From Knufia peltigerae (Eukaryota; Ascomycota; Eurotiomycetes; Chaetothyriales; Trichomeriaceae): a stretch of DNA of 64,000 nucleotides. This document shows, piece after piece, positions 10,714 through 21,562 of the stretch (positions within the stretch are counted from its first letter, which is position 1; each line of letters begins with the position of its first letter). The notes beneath the pieces were generated by a model. The model was not told where the DNA came from, did no database searches, and saw only the letters and a list, made by a program, of their open reading frames with translations. The DNA is taken from assembly GCA_030247855.1 (NCBI GenBank), contig JAPDRN010000062.1, positions 139,620 to 203,619 of the forward strand, in the 5' to 3' direction. A program made the position numbers and the translations under genes.

Positions 10714-13028
10714 TCAATTGGTCGAATTCATGAATCCCCAGAATGAATTTTCATCGAAAGCTCCCCGAAACTGCCCGGGCATCTGTTGATTGAAAGTCGA
10801 GCTCCCCATCGCGGCATCGTCCAGCGGGGTAGGGAACTGAGGAACTCCATTCGTGGCCAGATCATAGGAGGTGAGATCAGCCGTCGGTCGGAAAGGGATG
10901 TCGCTGAAGGAGTAAGTCATGTCACCATAATTTTGACCCGCGTCGACAGCCGATTCGACCGCGGTGAGAGATGACCAACTTGCCATACTGTCCAATGCCT
11001 CGGGATATTGCGCCTGTTGACCTATATCAGCGACAGCAGTGTCAGCCCAAAATGATTCATCGCCAGAGCTTCGGGTCATCTGATCCAACGTGTCCCCTGT
11101 GGCGGTGGGCGTATGAATCGCGGCCGTCCATGCCTGCGGATGCTTTTGCTCCGCTCGAGCTAGTAGGCTCTGTATCACATCTGCTCCTTGTCCTGCGACC
11201 ATGTTTGATCCACGGATCTGGTTGAGTCTCCATAGGGTCTCCCTTATGCACCGGAACGCTTCCGGAACCACCTCTTGCTCCTCTTTGGGATATGTTATCA
11301 ACACAGCCAACATAGAAACAGCCGGATCCACGCTGATATATGTGAGTGTAAAGAGCTTCCAGTGTTGAGGTTGCAGGCTGCAAAAGAACTTTTGCTGTGC
11401 GTGAAGCATTTGTATTCCGGCCTTCATAATCTCGGTTCGGCTTTTTGCGACAGAGAAAATATAGGTCCTGTGGAGGAGAAGCAGGAAAAACCACGCATTC
11501 GACCTCAAATGCTCGCGTTGAGCAGGTAGCCAGGGACATTGTTCGTCGAAAGAGGTGTCAGGGTTATTTGACCGATATATGGGAGGGATGCTGTCTATGA
11601 AGTCCACAGCTCGTTGGTGGAGTCGTTCAACCTTGCCGTAGTCTCGTGGATATGGCCCTTCGGCCTCGAGTGCTTTTATATCATGGAAGCAGGACGCCAG
11701 CTGATATTCCAGTAGACGTACTGTGAACACGGAAGGCTTCTCGAAAGGACTTCGCGGCGAAGGGGCTATGGATTTGCGGTCTCTTGGAATGTCACAGTCT
11801 GTCGGAGGCACTATCAAGCAGTCATTGATTGACAATGTCAAGCTCTTGCCAAGAACCATACCCATCTCGCTTTACAAATGTTAGTTGGTAAACCGCAAAG
11901 TAGCGCCTGGACGATGCTCACCTGTCCCACAGATAAAGATTGATCATGGTCCGCCTACGCATGAGAATTTTCCATAACTGCTCGCACACGTTTTCGGAAC
12001 TATCTGCGTGGAGCTTTCCTTCATCTCGGTGCAGGCCAATTTCTTGTGCATCCATAACAGCCTGCGCAAGGGTGTGCCATGCTTCCGCAATTGCACCACG
12101 ATTTTTCAGCCATGAGACCGTCAGAAACTCCGCTTGAATATAGGTCAGGCTAATAGCGTCCTTCTCCAGAAGTCCCAGAAGCTGCAAGGTCGAACAGTTA
12201 TTCCCATAGCTCTTCTCGTCTCCTGGAATGCCCCATAGACACGAAGAATGAAGAGATTCAGAGCCCTGCGGTGGTAGAAACTGTATCCCAAGGGCAAGTA
12301 CTATAAACAGCAGAGCTGGAAAGCTGATGAGTTCGGTGGGAATAGTGCAATGAGATTCCGACACCGCATCGACAGGATGCTGATAATACTCCTGCAATTG
12401 TTCATCGAAGAAACTGCGATCCAAGAAGGCAAATTGCCAGTTGACCTCTTGAAAAAAGACGCTGACAAGATGATTTACACATCCTTGACATGGCAAGCGC
12501 CTGATGATAGACCTGTATGTCTCAAAAGAGCAAGGGCTGAGGGTGGCAGTCTTCGTCTTCTCAGGAATGGTGCGTGTGGTGCCTGTTTCGAGGTGTTCCA
12601 ATTTCTTGAAAATGCCCAGAGCATTGTGTGCGTTGACATGAGAGTAGCCGAAGGAAGCAAGATCCGACTTGTCGTTTTCAGAATTTGACTCTTGACTTTG
12701 CCAATCTTGAGATTTGTCTCGTGGCTTTCCCACTACCGAAGCGTTGAATCGTGCTACGCGGCTATCATTTGTCAGTGGCTTGTGACGATGAACATGAAGG
12801 ACTCACTCAGGGTCGATATCTCCATAATTACACGAATCTTGCTTGCCACGTAGGACACAAGTCAAGCAAGGCTTGCCTCGATTACACTGGCGGCAAGTCA
12901 GCCTTTTGCGTTAGAAGACGGCAAAGACCTCGAGCTTGAAAGACTCAACTGACCTTTTGTTTGCTGTGACGGCAATTAGTGCAGCTGAATGTGACTCGAT
13001 TTCGTTTCTTCGGCGTCGCCTCAGTCAT
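10714..13028 (-). CDS. Zn2Cys6 fungal transcription factor TF2
   Basis: Nuclear zinc-cluster regulator, 716 residues, exons 13028-12954, 12886-12807, 12761-11922 and 11869-10714. Splicing after residue 25 joins CTNCRHSKQK to CNRGKPCLTCVLRGKQDSC, giving exactly C-x2-C-x6-C-x5-C-x2-C-x8-C. The middle homology region includes VSFFQEVNWQFAFLDRSFF, the LTYIQAEFLTVSWLKNRG helix and, across intron 3, NLYLWDSEMGMVLGKSL, a typical block of this regulatory domain. The C-terminal third is polar and Ser/Thr/Gln-rich with no clear domain, probably the activation region. A 13-bp-arm palindrome lies 83 bp upstream of the ATG (13111-13140) with CGG/CCG elements, which may allow autoregulation. It is divergent from the DHA1 transporter at 14605. 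Confidence 0.88.
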
Positions 13029-14604
13029 ACTACCTGAGGCTTGTATGTGAATTCCTATGTTATCGCCGCGGATATAATCATGGGGTAAAAGGACTCGAGA
13101 AGCCTTCGAGTATCGTCGGAAGAAGTGTCTTCCGACGATAAATGACTAGTATCTCGCAATTGACCTCAGCTCAACCAACCGAGAATGCTGTGGTGCCTGC
13201 AGCCACTAGCGACCTGCGTAATGCTGGACAGCTCTGATTACTCAGCTGATTCATTGTTGCATGTGCTTCTGGTTGGAATTTCGGACGCCACTCTTCTAAC
13301 CCATCCATGTCGCATGCAGTCAATGGTCCTGCTACATGATAGAAATATACATTGCCATATGCTACAGTATGTATATTCAGCAATGTCGATGGCGTCAATG
13401 GCAAGTGTGCGGACACCACATCTGCCAGGATTTATGATCCATTCCGTGAAATCCGGTAGGAATCAGGATACGCCGCTCACAATGGAGACCACAGGGTGGA
13501 TGTGCTGTTCAAAGTAAGGTGAGGCATGAATGAGGCCTCTTCAACACCTCCTCTCTTTCGCGCAGGACACGGTATCGTCGAGTTATTGTTGTTGTTTTGG
13601 GTCTCAAAATTGGTGGGAGGACTGCCGGTGGCACACACCTAACCATGGCCACAGTGCTATGATCTATCCAAAGTAAATCCGAGAGCTAGGCGATAAGGAC
13701 CCTCGCTCTCAACGAGCGGTGCGCCACTTTCTTGGTCGCTTGATCGACACCACGGTCAAGAATGCCGAAGCTTCCGCTTCGCAACGCGCCTTCAGTCTTT
13801 GGAATGGTCCATGCCCTTTCAAAGGGACAGATACTTGAACAGAATCAACTTAGGGCATTTAGGATTTTAGTCAGCCTGCAGGGCTAGCTTGGGTTAATGC
13901 GAGGCCTTGTTTCGATTGTTATTCATCGTACTCCGTGGCGATCATCCCTTCACGTAGACGCAGGAACACACAGGGACGAGTACGAGCACTCCGTAGAGAA
14001 TCCAAGATTGCGAGATACTGTATTCCCGCAAAAGTAGATGGAACTATTGACGTCGTTGTGATTACGTGACAATGGACGGTGCAAGGCCAAGAAGGCACTG
14101 TATGTACGAGTCTCGGCTGACCTGCTTGATGTATTGATATATAGCGCATTGATTGGCGACTAAGTCCGGCAAATACCAGCTAATAAACCGAATGAAACGC
14201 GGCTATTGCGGCCGCAGTTTGTACTGCTTCGTACAACCTCATGAACCCAAGTCAGAGTTGAAGCTCTTATTGACTGTACGGTAACCGCAATATCCACCCG
14301 CCCCAACATCCTTCGGGCATGTCATGCTACCAGATGACAAAGCGCAAGCTTCTTCGACTCTAACCAACCGGATCAGGTCCACACGTTTGAAAGCGACATG
14401 TGGTAATCATATCCAGTCCTAATGAAGCCGCAAGCATGGTAAGTCCTATCGTCGCGAAACACCGACACAAGATGCCATATAACAAGACGGTAGGTTCGTG
14501 GGTTTTTGCGTTCACTTTATTCCAGGAACAAGTCGTTCACCACAGGTTCGAAAAGAGAGAGAGTGCACCCAATCACTGCACGTTGATAGATAACTCCAGG
14601 CGCC
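13029..14604. promoter_or_regulatory. Divergent intergenic region TF2 / DHA1 transporter
   Basis: 1,576 bp between two divergent starts. Holds the perfect palindrome at 13111-13140 and two copies of the TACTCCGTA-like word (13929-13936, 13987-13995). Short open frames here overlap on both strands and resemble no family I know. Confidence 0.5.
13111..13140. repeat. Perfect 13-bp inverted repeat with 4-nt spacer
   Basis: Left arm TATCGTCGGAAGA, spacer AGTG, right arm TCTTCCGACGATA. It contains CGG and CCG triplets facing each other with 12 bp between them, the layout bound by Zn2Cys6 dimers. Position: 83 bp upstream of the TF2 ATG. Confidence 0.85.
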
Positions 14605-16828
14605 ATGGTCGACATCGAGAAGGCAGAGAGCCAAGGTCCTCAATCCTCTTTAAGCCCAAGCTCCAGCGAAGCGCTGTCTCGGGTACAAACCGAAGGAGAA
14701 CTCGCAAAAGCAGAGACCGCAGCTGACAGGTCATATGCACCAATAACGACCTCCGCATCCAATGCTCGATCGGTGGCCCGGTCGACCCTATCGCACATTC
14801 GAACAGGCGCATCTATCACCGATGGTTTCGCATCTTACAGCCTGGTAGACCAGCCAGAGGACACGATCGATGATGTGCTGGCTGCCAGAAGGACTCCCTC
14901 GGACGCTTATGAGGTGCGATGGGATGGAAAGAGTGATCCTTTATCACCACGAAACATGAGTGGTCCCCGTAAATGGCTGATTACGATGATCCTTTCGTCC
15001 TCGGCTTTCCTTGTGTGAGTTGAGTCCCAGACAGACAAGATGGATATTCGAGGGGACAAAGAAGGGACGTTGTATGCTGACTTGAGCCCCAGAACATGCA
15101 CTTCTTCAATATATACAATCACCTACGAACAGCTTATCCGCGAATTCCACACCACGAGAGAAATTGCGACGCTGGGCCTGACCTCGTTCGTGCTAGGGCT
15201 GGCCATGGGACCGATGTTTCTTGCTCCGATGTCAGAGGTACACCTCCCCATCATGATTTCTCACGACCTAGGTATGAGTACATGACACTGACGAATGTCC
15301 CTGACTTAGTTCTACGGCCGCACTCCAATCTACATCATCTCAATGGTCCTTTTCACGATCTGGCTAATTCCAGAAGCGGTTGCTCAGGGCATGGCGACGA
15401 TGATTGTAGGTAGATTCTTCAACGGCCTCGCTGGTAGCGCCTTTCTAGCTGTTGCGGCCGGCTCCATCGTGGACATGTTCGAACCGGCGCAAATCGCTCT
15501 TCCCATGATAATGTTCAGCATCGCTCCCTTTTTAGGTCCAGCTGCGGGCCCTATTATCGGAGGCTTCATCAACCAATTCACGACTTGGTGGGTTTTTCTC
15601 CATTGCAACACCTCAAAATCCACCTCCTACAGTACTAACGCTTCCCTTCTAGGCGATGGACATTCTACACGCTACTGATCTGGTCAGGCACTTTGACGGC
15701 GGCTGTCATCGTTTTCGTTCCAGAGACATATCCCAAAGTCCTACTCAGGCGAAAAGCGGCCAGCAAACGTAAAGAATCCGGCAACGAGCGATGGTGGGCT
15801 CCGATCGAAAGACACGATGCATCGATCCTGAGCACGGTCCTCCACTCTTGTGTGACGCCGTTCAAGCTCCTCTTCTTGGAGCCAATGTGTCTCCTGCTCT
15901 GCCTGTACTCAGCAATCCTCCTGGGCATTGTGTACTTGTTCTTCGGGGCCTTTCCGTTGGTGTTTCGCAACAACCACGGCTTCTCAACCTACCAGGTCGG
16001 TCTGACGTTCTGCGGCTTGGGCGTCGGCATGATCATCGGCGCCCTCACGAACCCATTCTGGCGATGGAATACGAGTCGCCTGATCGCAAACCTCGAGGCC
16101 AGGACGGGTCAAAAATGTATCCGACCACCTCCAGAGTTCCGACTTACCCCTGCCATGCCTGGCGCCTTCTTGGTCCCCATCGGGCTATTTTGGTTCGGTT
16201 GGACGACGTACCCGAGTGTTCATTGGATCGTGCCTATCATCGGATCCAGCTTCTTTGGAGCAGGGTATGGGCATTCCTCTCCGCCCCCTTTACATGGTCG
16301 ACAAGGTGCTAATCAGTGTCCACAGTGTCTTTTTAGCTTTCAACGGCGTACTTACTTTCCTCGTCGATGCTGTAAGTGCCTCACCCCTACCTCATGCTGC
16401 TTTGAGTAGAAGATTTTAACTTGGGGAACACAGTACGCCAACTACGCAGCCAGCGCAGTCGCAGCCAATGTGCTTGTCCGCCTCATTTTCGCCGGCGCGT
16501 TTCCGTTGTTCGGAACCCAGAGTGAGTGTTTTCGATGCCAGAGATGCTCGGACCGAGTATCCAGAGCAGATGTTGGTCACCTCTCCCCGTTCCTGTACTG
16601 ACCTTGTGAAAAGTGTATGAGAATCTAGGCTACCAATGGGCGTCGTCCCTCCTCGCCTTCCTCGGTCTGGCATGCCTCCCAATGCCGTAAGTTCTCGAGC
16701 TCTCCTGTCTGTGGCTTTGAGCGAATGGTGTGCTGATTCATCATGGTTTGGGCAGATTCCTCTTTTTCAAGTATGGCGAGAAGATCCGAAAGCGAAGCAA
16801 GTTTGGCACTTCGGACGAGACGTCGTGA
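14605..16828 (+). CDS. MFS multidrug:H+ antiporter (DHA1 family)
   Basis: Plasma-membrane drug/polyamine:proton antiporter, 574 residues, eight exons: 14605-15014, 15093-15237, 15310-15587, 15653-16264, 16326-16371, 16434-16521, 16614-16686 and 16756-16828. The long N-terminal cytosolic tail (about 130 residues, Ser/Ala-rich) ends in the family motif DPLSPRNMSGPRKW before TM1. The antiporter loop after TM2 reads APMSEFYGRTPIY, joined by splicing across intron 2. GRFFNGLAGSAFLAVAAGSI and PFLGPAAGPIIGGF (motif C-like, TM5) place it in DHA1. Later segments include FLVDAYANYAASAVAANVLVR and the last helix LLAFLGLACLPMPFLFFKYG. The eight exons keep one frame. Divergent TF2 is the likely regulator. 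Confidence 0.92.
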
Positions 16829-17506
16829 TCTGTTCGCCATGCCCCCCGGCTCAGTTTATTCAGTCATCATCTTCTCAAATTACTCGTTACACGCTTTCTC
16901 GACTTGGCGAAGCATGATGCACAACATATGTTGTGATTGGATTGTTATTGGACCGTGAAATATTAGCGACGACATTGCATATTTTCTAGGAGCGGTGGGT
17001 TTGAAAGCGAGAAAAAGTGTGTTATTGATATGAATATACCCGAGTTGTAGTGTATAATAATACATCTAATCATGAATGAGAAATAATAAACTGCATCAAA
17101 AAGAGTCAAAGACTGATTAACAAAATTGTACGTCAACGAAATTGTCTTTCCAAAGAAGAATCTTCACGATTGACCGAGTCTGTTTTATTTAATTGTGGTC
17201 ACAAGGTCATCATCTGTCCCAATCTCAACCAAACTTGACCACCTTGACATATTTACATGTTCATGTCTGGACGAAACTTTTTTTGTTTTCCTGCCGCAAG
17301 ACAGTATGTATCCTCCGTGATCCACGGGCCACCTGAATACCGTCTAGAAATACCTAAGGAAGTACATATGCCTATGCCTATGCCTATTCACGTCGCACCC
17401 ACTCTACCACGGGATAAGTTCCTAGTCCTCCAGTTTTGTCTGGCCTTTCTTTGTGCCCTCGAATCTGCACCGTATGTACATCTCATACCAGCCCATGATC
17501 AACCAT
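16829..17506. other. Convergent 3' intergenic region with CTATGC repeats
   Basis: 678 bp between convergent stops. AT-rich 3' UTR-like sequence plus a short hexamer array, about 3.5 copies of CTATGC near 17368-17388. No gene seen. Confidence 0.55.
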
Positions 17507-19111
17507 CTATTTCTTTGCCTTCTCGACCTCGGCCAAACCAGACTTCAAGGCGTTCAAGGCCTTGTCAATCTCCCCTCTCGACTCGTCCATGGCAGTCACG
17601 CCCATGTGTCCAAAGCGAATATACTTCGCCGCGATCTCCCGATGCAGACCACCGGCGAAGATGACACCCTGGGCCATCAGCTTCGGGAGGATCTCCGGGG
17701 GGGTCAGACCCTCGGGTAAATAAATTGCCGTCATCGTGTTGGCGGCATTGGCAGGGTCGACCGGGAGCTGCTTCAGCCCCATCTTCGTGATCTCGGACTT
17801 GACGTATTGGCTGATCTTCTGGTGCTGGGCCACGCGGGCCGCGATGGGTTGGGAGAGCAGTTGTTTCAAGGCGGTGTTGAGTGCCTGCACCAGTTGAGTC
17901 GGAGGGGTGGCAAAGTATGACGGCTTCTTGGATTCGTAGTTCTGCATGATGGGGACCCAGTTCTTGAAGCTGGCGTAGTAGCTGCCGGGGGGGGACTTGC
18001 GGGACTTGAAGACGTCCATGGCCTTCTCCGAGACCATCATGATCGAGAGACCCGGCGGGCAGCCAATGGCCTTTTGTGACGCGGTCAGGGCGACGTCGAT
18101 CGCCATGTTGTCAAAGTGCAGGTCTTCTGCGCCGACCGAGCAGACACCGTCGACGACCAGAAGTGTGTCGGGAGAGACCTTGCGGATGAGATCGGCCAGA
18201 GGCTGAATGTGCGACAAGACACCGGTGGAGGTGTCGACGTGGGTGACGGTCACGGCCTTGTACTTCTTCGCCTTCAGGGCAGCCTCGATCTCGGGCAGTT
18301 GTGGTCGGTCCCCGATTGGGGCCTTGAGCTGTGTAGGTTTGGCGCCGTAGATCGACAGGCAGTCCGCGAACGAGTCTGCAAAGTAACCGCTGTGCAGCAC
18401 CAGGACATCTTCACCTGGCTCGACAAGGTTGGCAGCCACCAGATCCCAACCCAGCGTGCCACTTCCCGCAATCACAAATGGCTGCGAGCCGGGGTTTTTG
18501 GTCTGGAACACATCGCGGAGGAGCGTCAAGGTCTCGCCGAAGACGTTTACGAAAGGCTGGCCGACGTGGGACTGAGCATAGTAGCTCATCGACTGGGCCA
18601 CCTCGTCGGAGATCTCGATGGGTCCCGGGATCAGGAGCGAAGGGTGGGCGGCTTGAGTAGACATTTTGGGAGACGCCGAGGTCGACAGTTCTCGCTTTTG
18701 GACGACAAAGGATGGCGAGCGCGGACGGGGTGGGTTGTAGGGGAGGTCGTCGGTCGAGGCAGGCAGAGAGTCTCGCTCGACGCTGTAGGGGGTGTTGATG
18801 GGCGGATAGGAGGACTGGTGGTGCTCTTCAAGGTGTCTCGAGATCAAACTCAAGCGGGCCGCAGGAGAGTTGGTCGAGGTTGAACGTGAAGGAGCCAGCT
18901 TGACGACTGTGGGGGAGGGGAATCCGAATTGATATTTGGTGTGTATGACGGGACGATTGAGCGACCGGTGAAGGCGGCGTGCGGGGGAAACACCGAGAGC
19001 AAAGGAGGGCGACAATGTCCGCAGGGAACGATGCGATAACGGAGGAGACAGCAGGGGAGATACCAGTGAAAGTGCGGAAGAGGGAGGAATTGCAACGGAT
19101 GCTCTCGCCAT
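17507..19111 (-). CDS. AGX1: Alanine:glyoxylate aminotransferase, class V, with long N-terminal extension
   Basis: PLP enzyme converting glyoxylate plus alanine to glycine plus pyruvate. The single exon encodes 534 residues from 19111. The catalytic core starts near residue 150 at a second ATG (18664, MSTQAAHPS, context CCAAAATG) and runs 385 residues, the usual AGX1/AGT length. Seen: LLIPGPIEISDEV at the core start, HSGYFADSFAD, the PLP-Asp strand LLVVDGVCSVGAED and the Schiff-base Lys in TASQKAIGCPPG (about residue 347 of the long form, 198 of the short). The extension is rich in Arg, Ser and Pro with almost no acid in its first 60 residues and ends in KRELSTSASPK, like a mitochondrial presequence. 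The C-terminus EKAKK is not a PTS1. Both starts may be used, giving mitochondrial and cytosolic forms. The core call is firm; the long start is less certain. Confidence 0.9.
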   Translation of the reverse strand: MARASVAIPPSSALSLVSPLLSPPLSHRSLRTLSPSFALGVSPARRLHRSLNRPVIHTKYQFGFPSPTVVKLAPSRSTSTNSPAARLSLISRHLEEHHQSSYPPINTPYSVERDSLPASTDDLPYNPPRPRSPSFVVQKRELSTSASPKMSTQAAHPSLLIPGPIEISDEVAQSMSYYAQSHVGQPFVNVFGETLTLLRDVFQTKNPGSQPFVIAGSGTLGWDLVAANLVEPGEDVLVLHSGYFADSFADCLSIYGAKPTQLKAPIGDRPQLPEIEAALKAKKYKAVTVTHVDTSTGVLSHIQPLADLIRKVSPDTLLVVDGVCSVGAEDLHFDNMAIDVALTASQKAIGCPPGLSIMMVSEKAMDVFKSRKSPPGSYYASFKNWVPIMQNYESKKPSYFATPPTQLVQALNTALKQLLSQPIAARVAQHQKISQYVKSEITKMGLKQLPVDPANAANTMTAIYLPEGLTPPEILPKLMAQGVIFAGGLHREIAAKYIRFGHMGVTAMDESRGEIDKALNALKSGLAEVEKAKK

Positions 19112-19793
19112 GGACTATTTCAATCTCCTCCAGTCCAGCGTCTGAGAAAGTTGCAAAGAAGGAAATTCCAATGTACTCCACGTTGGTGGATTATTCCCTC
19201 GACGCTGCAGGGAGAAAAAAAAAACAAAAGACGGCACAGTGCGAAAAGCAGAGCCCGAATTGTACTGTAGAGGACAAACTTTTCAGACGGTGCGATGAGT
19301 GTCGGGGGAAATTCAGGGGGGCTCGTTCCGGGGGGTCGTAGGCGCCTCCAAATAAGCAAAGTCGAGGCGAGGGAGTTCAGTTCCTGGACCTGCAGAGCCC
19401 GAAAGTTGGGGATGCGAAGGCCTTCAACAGGCCCCCTAAATACAGTCAACTCTCAGCCCTGTGACTCGTACGATCAGACACCAACGGACAACTATGCGAA
19501 AGGGCCATAAGCCGCAATTTGAATCAGGAGAGTTATGATTGGTTCGACGGAGACAGAACAAAACCAAGGCAATCACGTGATCGGTCTCACCAACTCCCGG
19601 ACATGTCGACGATGTCTTGGGTCGTCACATGGACACCACTTCGACACCTCCTCATCATTCGCCCTTCCTGACCCTCTGCTCGCCAGCACACCACCCAAAG
19701 CAACCCTCATCGCATCTCTGTCCGCCTCTCGGCATTCTCCATCTTCACCCCTGCGTGGACGGACCGTCATCTTACAGGTCAAAGTCCAGCTCG
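19112..19793. promoter_or_regulatory. AGX1 promoter and 3' flank of next gene
   Basis: 682 bp. On the AGX1 strand there are C-runs around 19305-19337 (three runs of 5-6 C, one containing CCCCT, a stress-element-like core). The rest is 3' flank of the basic/acidic protein. No gene recognised. Confidence 0.45.
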
Positions 19794-20510
19794 TCAGCAA
19801 AACTCCATGTCACCATCAATGTCGATGATGTCTTCTTCGTGGTCAACTTTCTCCTCCTCGTCGTCTTCTCCTTTTTGGATCTCCTCCTTGACATCGTCCG
19901 GCAGATGCGCTTTGATGTAGCGGTTGATCATGAAGGCGACGCTGTCGGGGAGTTGGCTGGACGAGATGCACGACGGCAGATCCTCGCCCATCCGTATGGC
20001 AGGGTAGTCCGTCTCCACGAGGCCTTGCAGTTGGTTGTACCTCGCCTCTGACAGTCTTCCCATGTACCTGTCGTTGAAATCCTTCATCTCTTCCGTCACT
20101 GTGTGCTGAGGGACCTCGATGTCCATGCCCTTGGTAAGGTCGCGGCGTTTTGCGTGCTCCTGGATGATGCCGTTGATGCCACGCGTCACGTCGCTACTGA
20201 GATCATCCGGCCCGTATGCCTCGTGGTTGACGTGCTTGTGGTAGAGACTCGGCTGTCTGCTCTTGAACAAGAGGAGGATGTCGTTTTCCACGTCCGGATC
20301 ACGTTCCACCTGTGTGAAGTGCTTGACTGTGTTGAACATGGCCTCTCGCTCCTCTTTCGAGACCGGAGCTTGTTGGACATTCTTGTTTGGTCTGTGATCA
20401 CTCAAGGGTCGAGCCATCTTCTGCGCTGTTGTGAGCTGCGGTCCACGTGGATTCCGCTTTCCACGGTTTCGGCCGCGCCGCTGTCTCTTCTTGGATTTGA
20501 CTCGTGCCAT
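19794..20510 (-). CDS. Conserved-looking protein with basic N-terminus and acidic C-terminus, unknown
   Basis: Single-exon, 238 residues from the ATG at 20510 (MARVKSKKRQRRGRNRGKR). I do not recognise the family. The first 25 residues are almost all Arg/Lys/Gly, a strong nuclear/nucleolar or RNA-binding signature. The middle is an ordinary mixed globular sequence with a predicted helical region (EREAMFNTVKHFTQ, DVENDILLLFKSRQPSLYHK, EEMKDFNDRYMGRLSEARY). The last 35 residues are acidic (EEIQKGEDDEEEKVDHEED) and end in MEFC. The open frame continues upstream of 20510 for 63 codons without a convincing start. Charge segregation and lack of membrane segments suggest a nuclear role; function unknown. 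Confidence 0.7.
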   Translation of the reverse strand: MARVKSKKRQRRGRNRGKRNPRGPQLTTAQKMARPLSDHRPNKNVQQAPVSKEEREAMFNTVKHFTQVERDPDVENDILLLFKSRQPSLYHKHVNHEAYGPDDLSSDVTRGINGIIQEHAKRRDLTKGMDIEVPQHTVTEEMKDFNDRYMGRLSEARYNQLQGLVETDYPAIRMGEDLPSCISSSQLPDSVAFMINRYIKAHLPDDVKEEIQKGEDDEEEKVDHEEDIIDIDGDMEFC

Positions 20511-21562
20511 GTTCGCAAGAGACTGTGAGGGTTTGAGGACTCGACTGATCTGATCAACGATGGGTACAACAGATGACAACAGTCTGTGGTGGTAAAGAAC
20601 GCTGAAAGGAATGTGTGGCGTGGAGGAGTGTCTCTTGAAAGGTTTTTGACAACATTGACTGTTTCTGCAGCGATATAGCATCTCTTTCATCTGGCGCAAG
20701 CACTGATCGCCATGGCGATGGTACTCCTCGATTCACAGTGGTGTTACAAGCCATTGTATCTTGTGCCCATACACACACATATATAGCGGTGAAGGGTGAA
20801 GTTCTAACGAGCCGCCACTGAGCTGGGGTACACGCTTCTGAGTGTCTTCCTGAAGAAACAGAAGATCTCAATTATGGACGATGGCACTTGTCCTACAAAG
20901 AGACGCTCTGCCTACACTCTACACTCACTAGATACTGATTGTGCTACACTTCAGCTACGTACTTTCGATGAAGGGGGTAATTTCACATGACAAAGACAAC
21001 AACTAAGGACACCATTGCTTTAGGACACCATTGCTTTGTGGTCTTGTTACCTCTACAATGCAAGCTTCTGTCTGCAGATGTCTGTTGTTCATCCATCGAT
21101 GTATTCATTCTGGGAAGAACAAGATATTGACCAGATTGGAACTCATGCTGGGGAAACATGAAATACGAAATACGAAAGGTAAGCTTTCGGCGACTTTCTC
21201 AACCGAGTTTCTTTCTAATTAAATGCATTCGTCCCTTCGTTTCCTTTCAACTCGTATATTAATACTTCGGCAGCCCGTGCAACTAGGCATCAACTAGCAG
21301 GGCCTAGCAAATCTCACTTCCGCGCCTCAATATGCAACCAACTCTGCCATTTCCCCAAGATTCAGATTGAACTGATGCTCCGGGTCGAGTTGATCTCGAC
21401 AGACGTTCTTCCTGCACGATCCATATTGGCATGGCCTGACCTACTACATTCCTTGGTCCGAAGCTGGACTTTTACTTGAACCCAGTTGGTTAAATCCATG
21501 TTTTGAGATATATAATCAAGTCGTTTGACAGTGATATTGACACTAATCTCGTCAATCCGGCC
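20511..21562. promoter_or_regulatory. Divergent intergenic region with 16-bp tandem duplication
   Basis: 1,052 bp between divergent starts. Contains the exact 16-bp duplication at 21006-21037 and a short GAAATAC doublet near 21160. No gene recognised. Confidence 0.5.
21006..21037. repeat. Exact 16-bp tandem duplication
   Basis: AGGACACCATTGCTTT occurs twice with no spacer, at 21006-21021 and 21022-21037. Confidence 0.9.
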
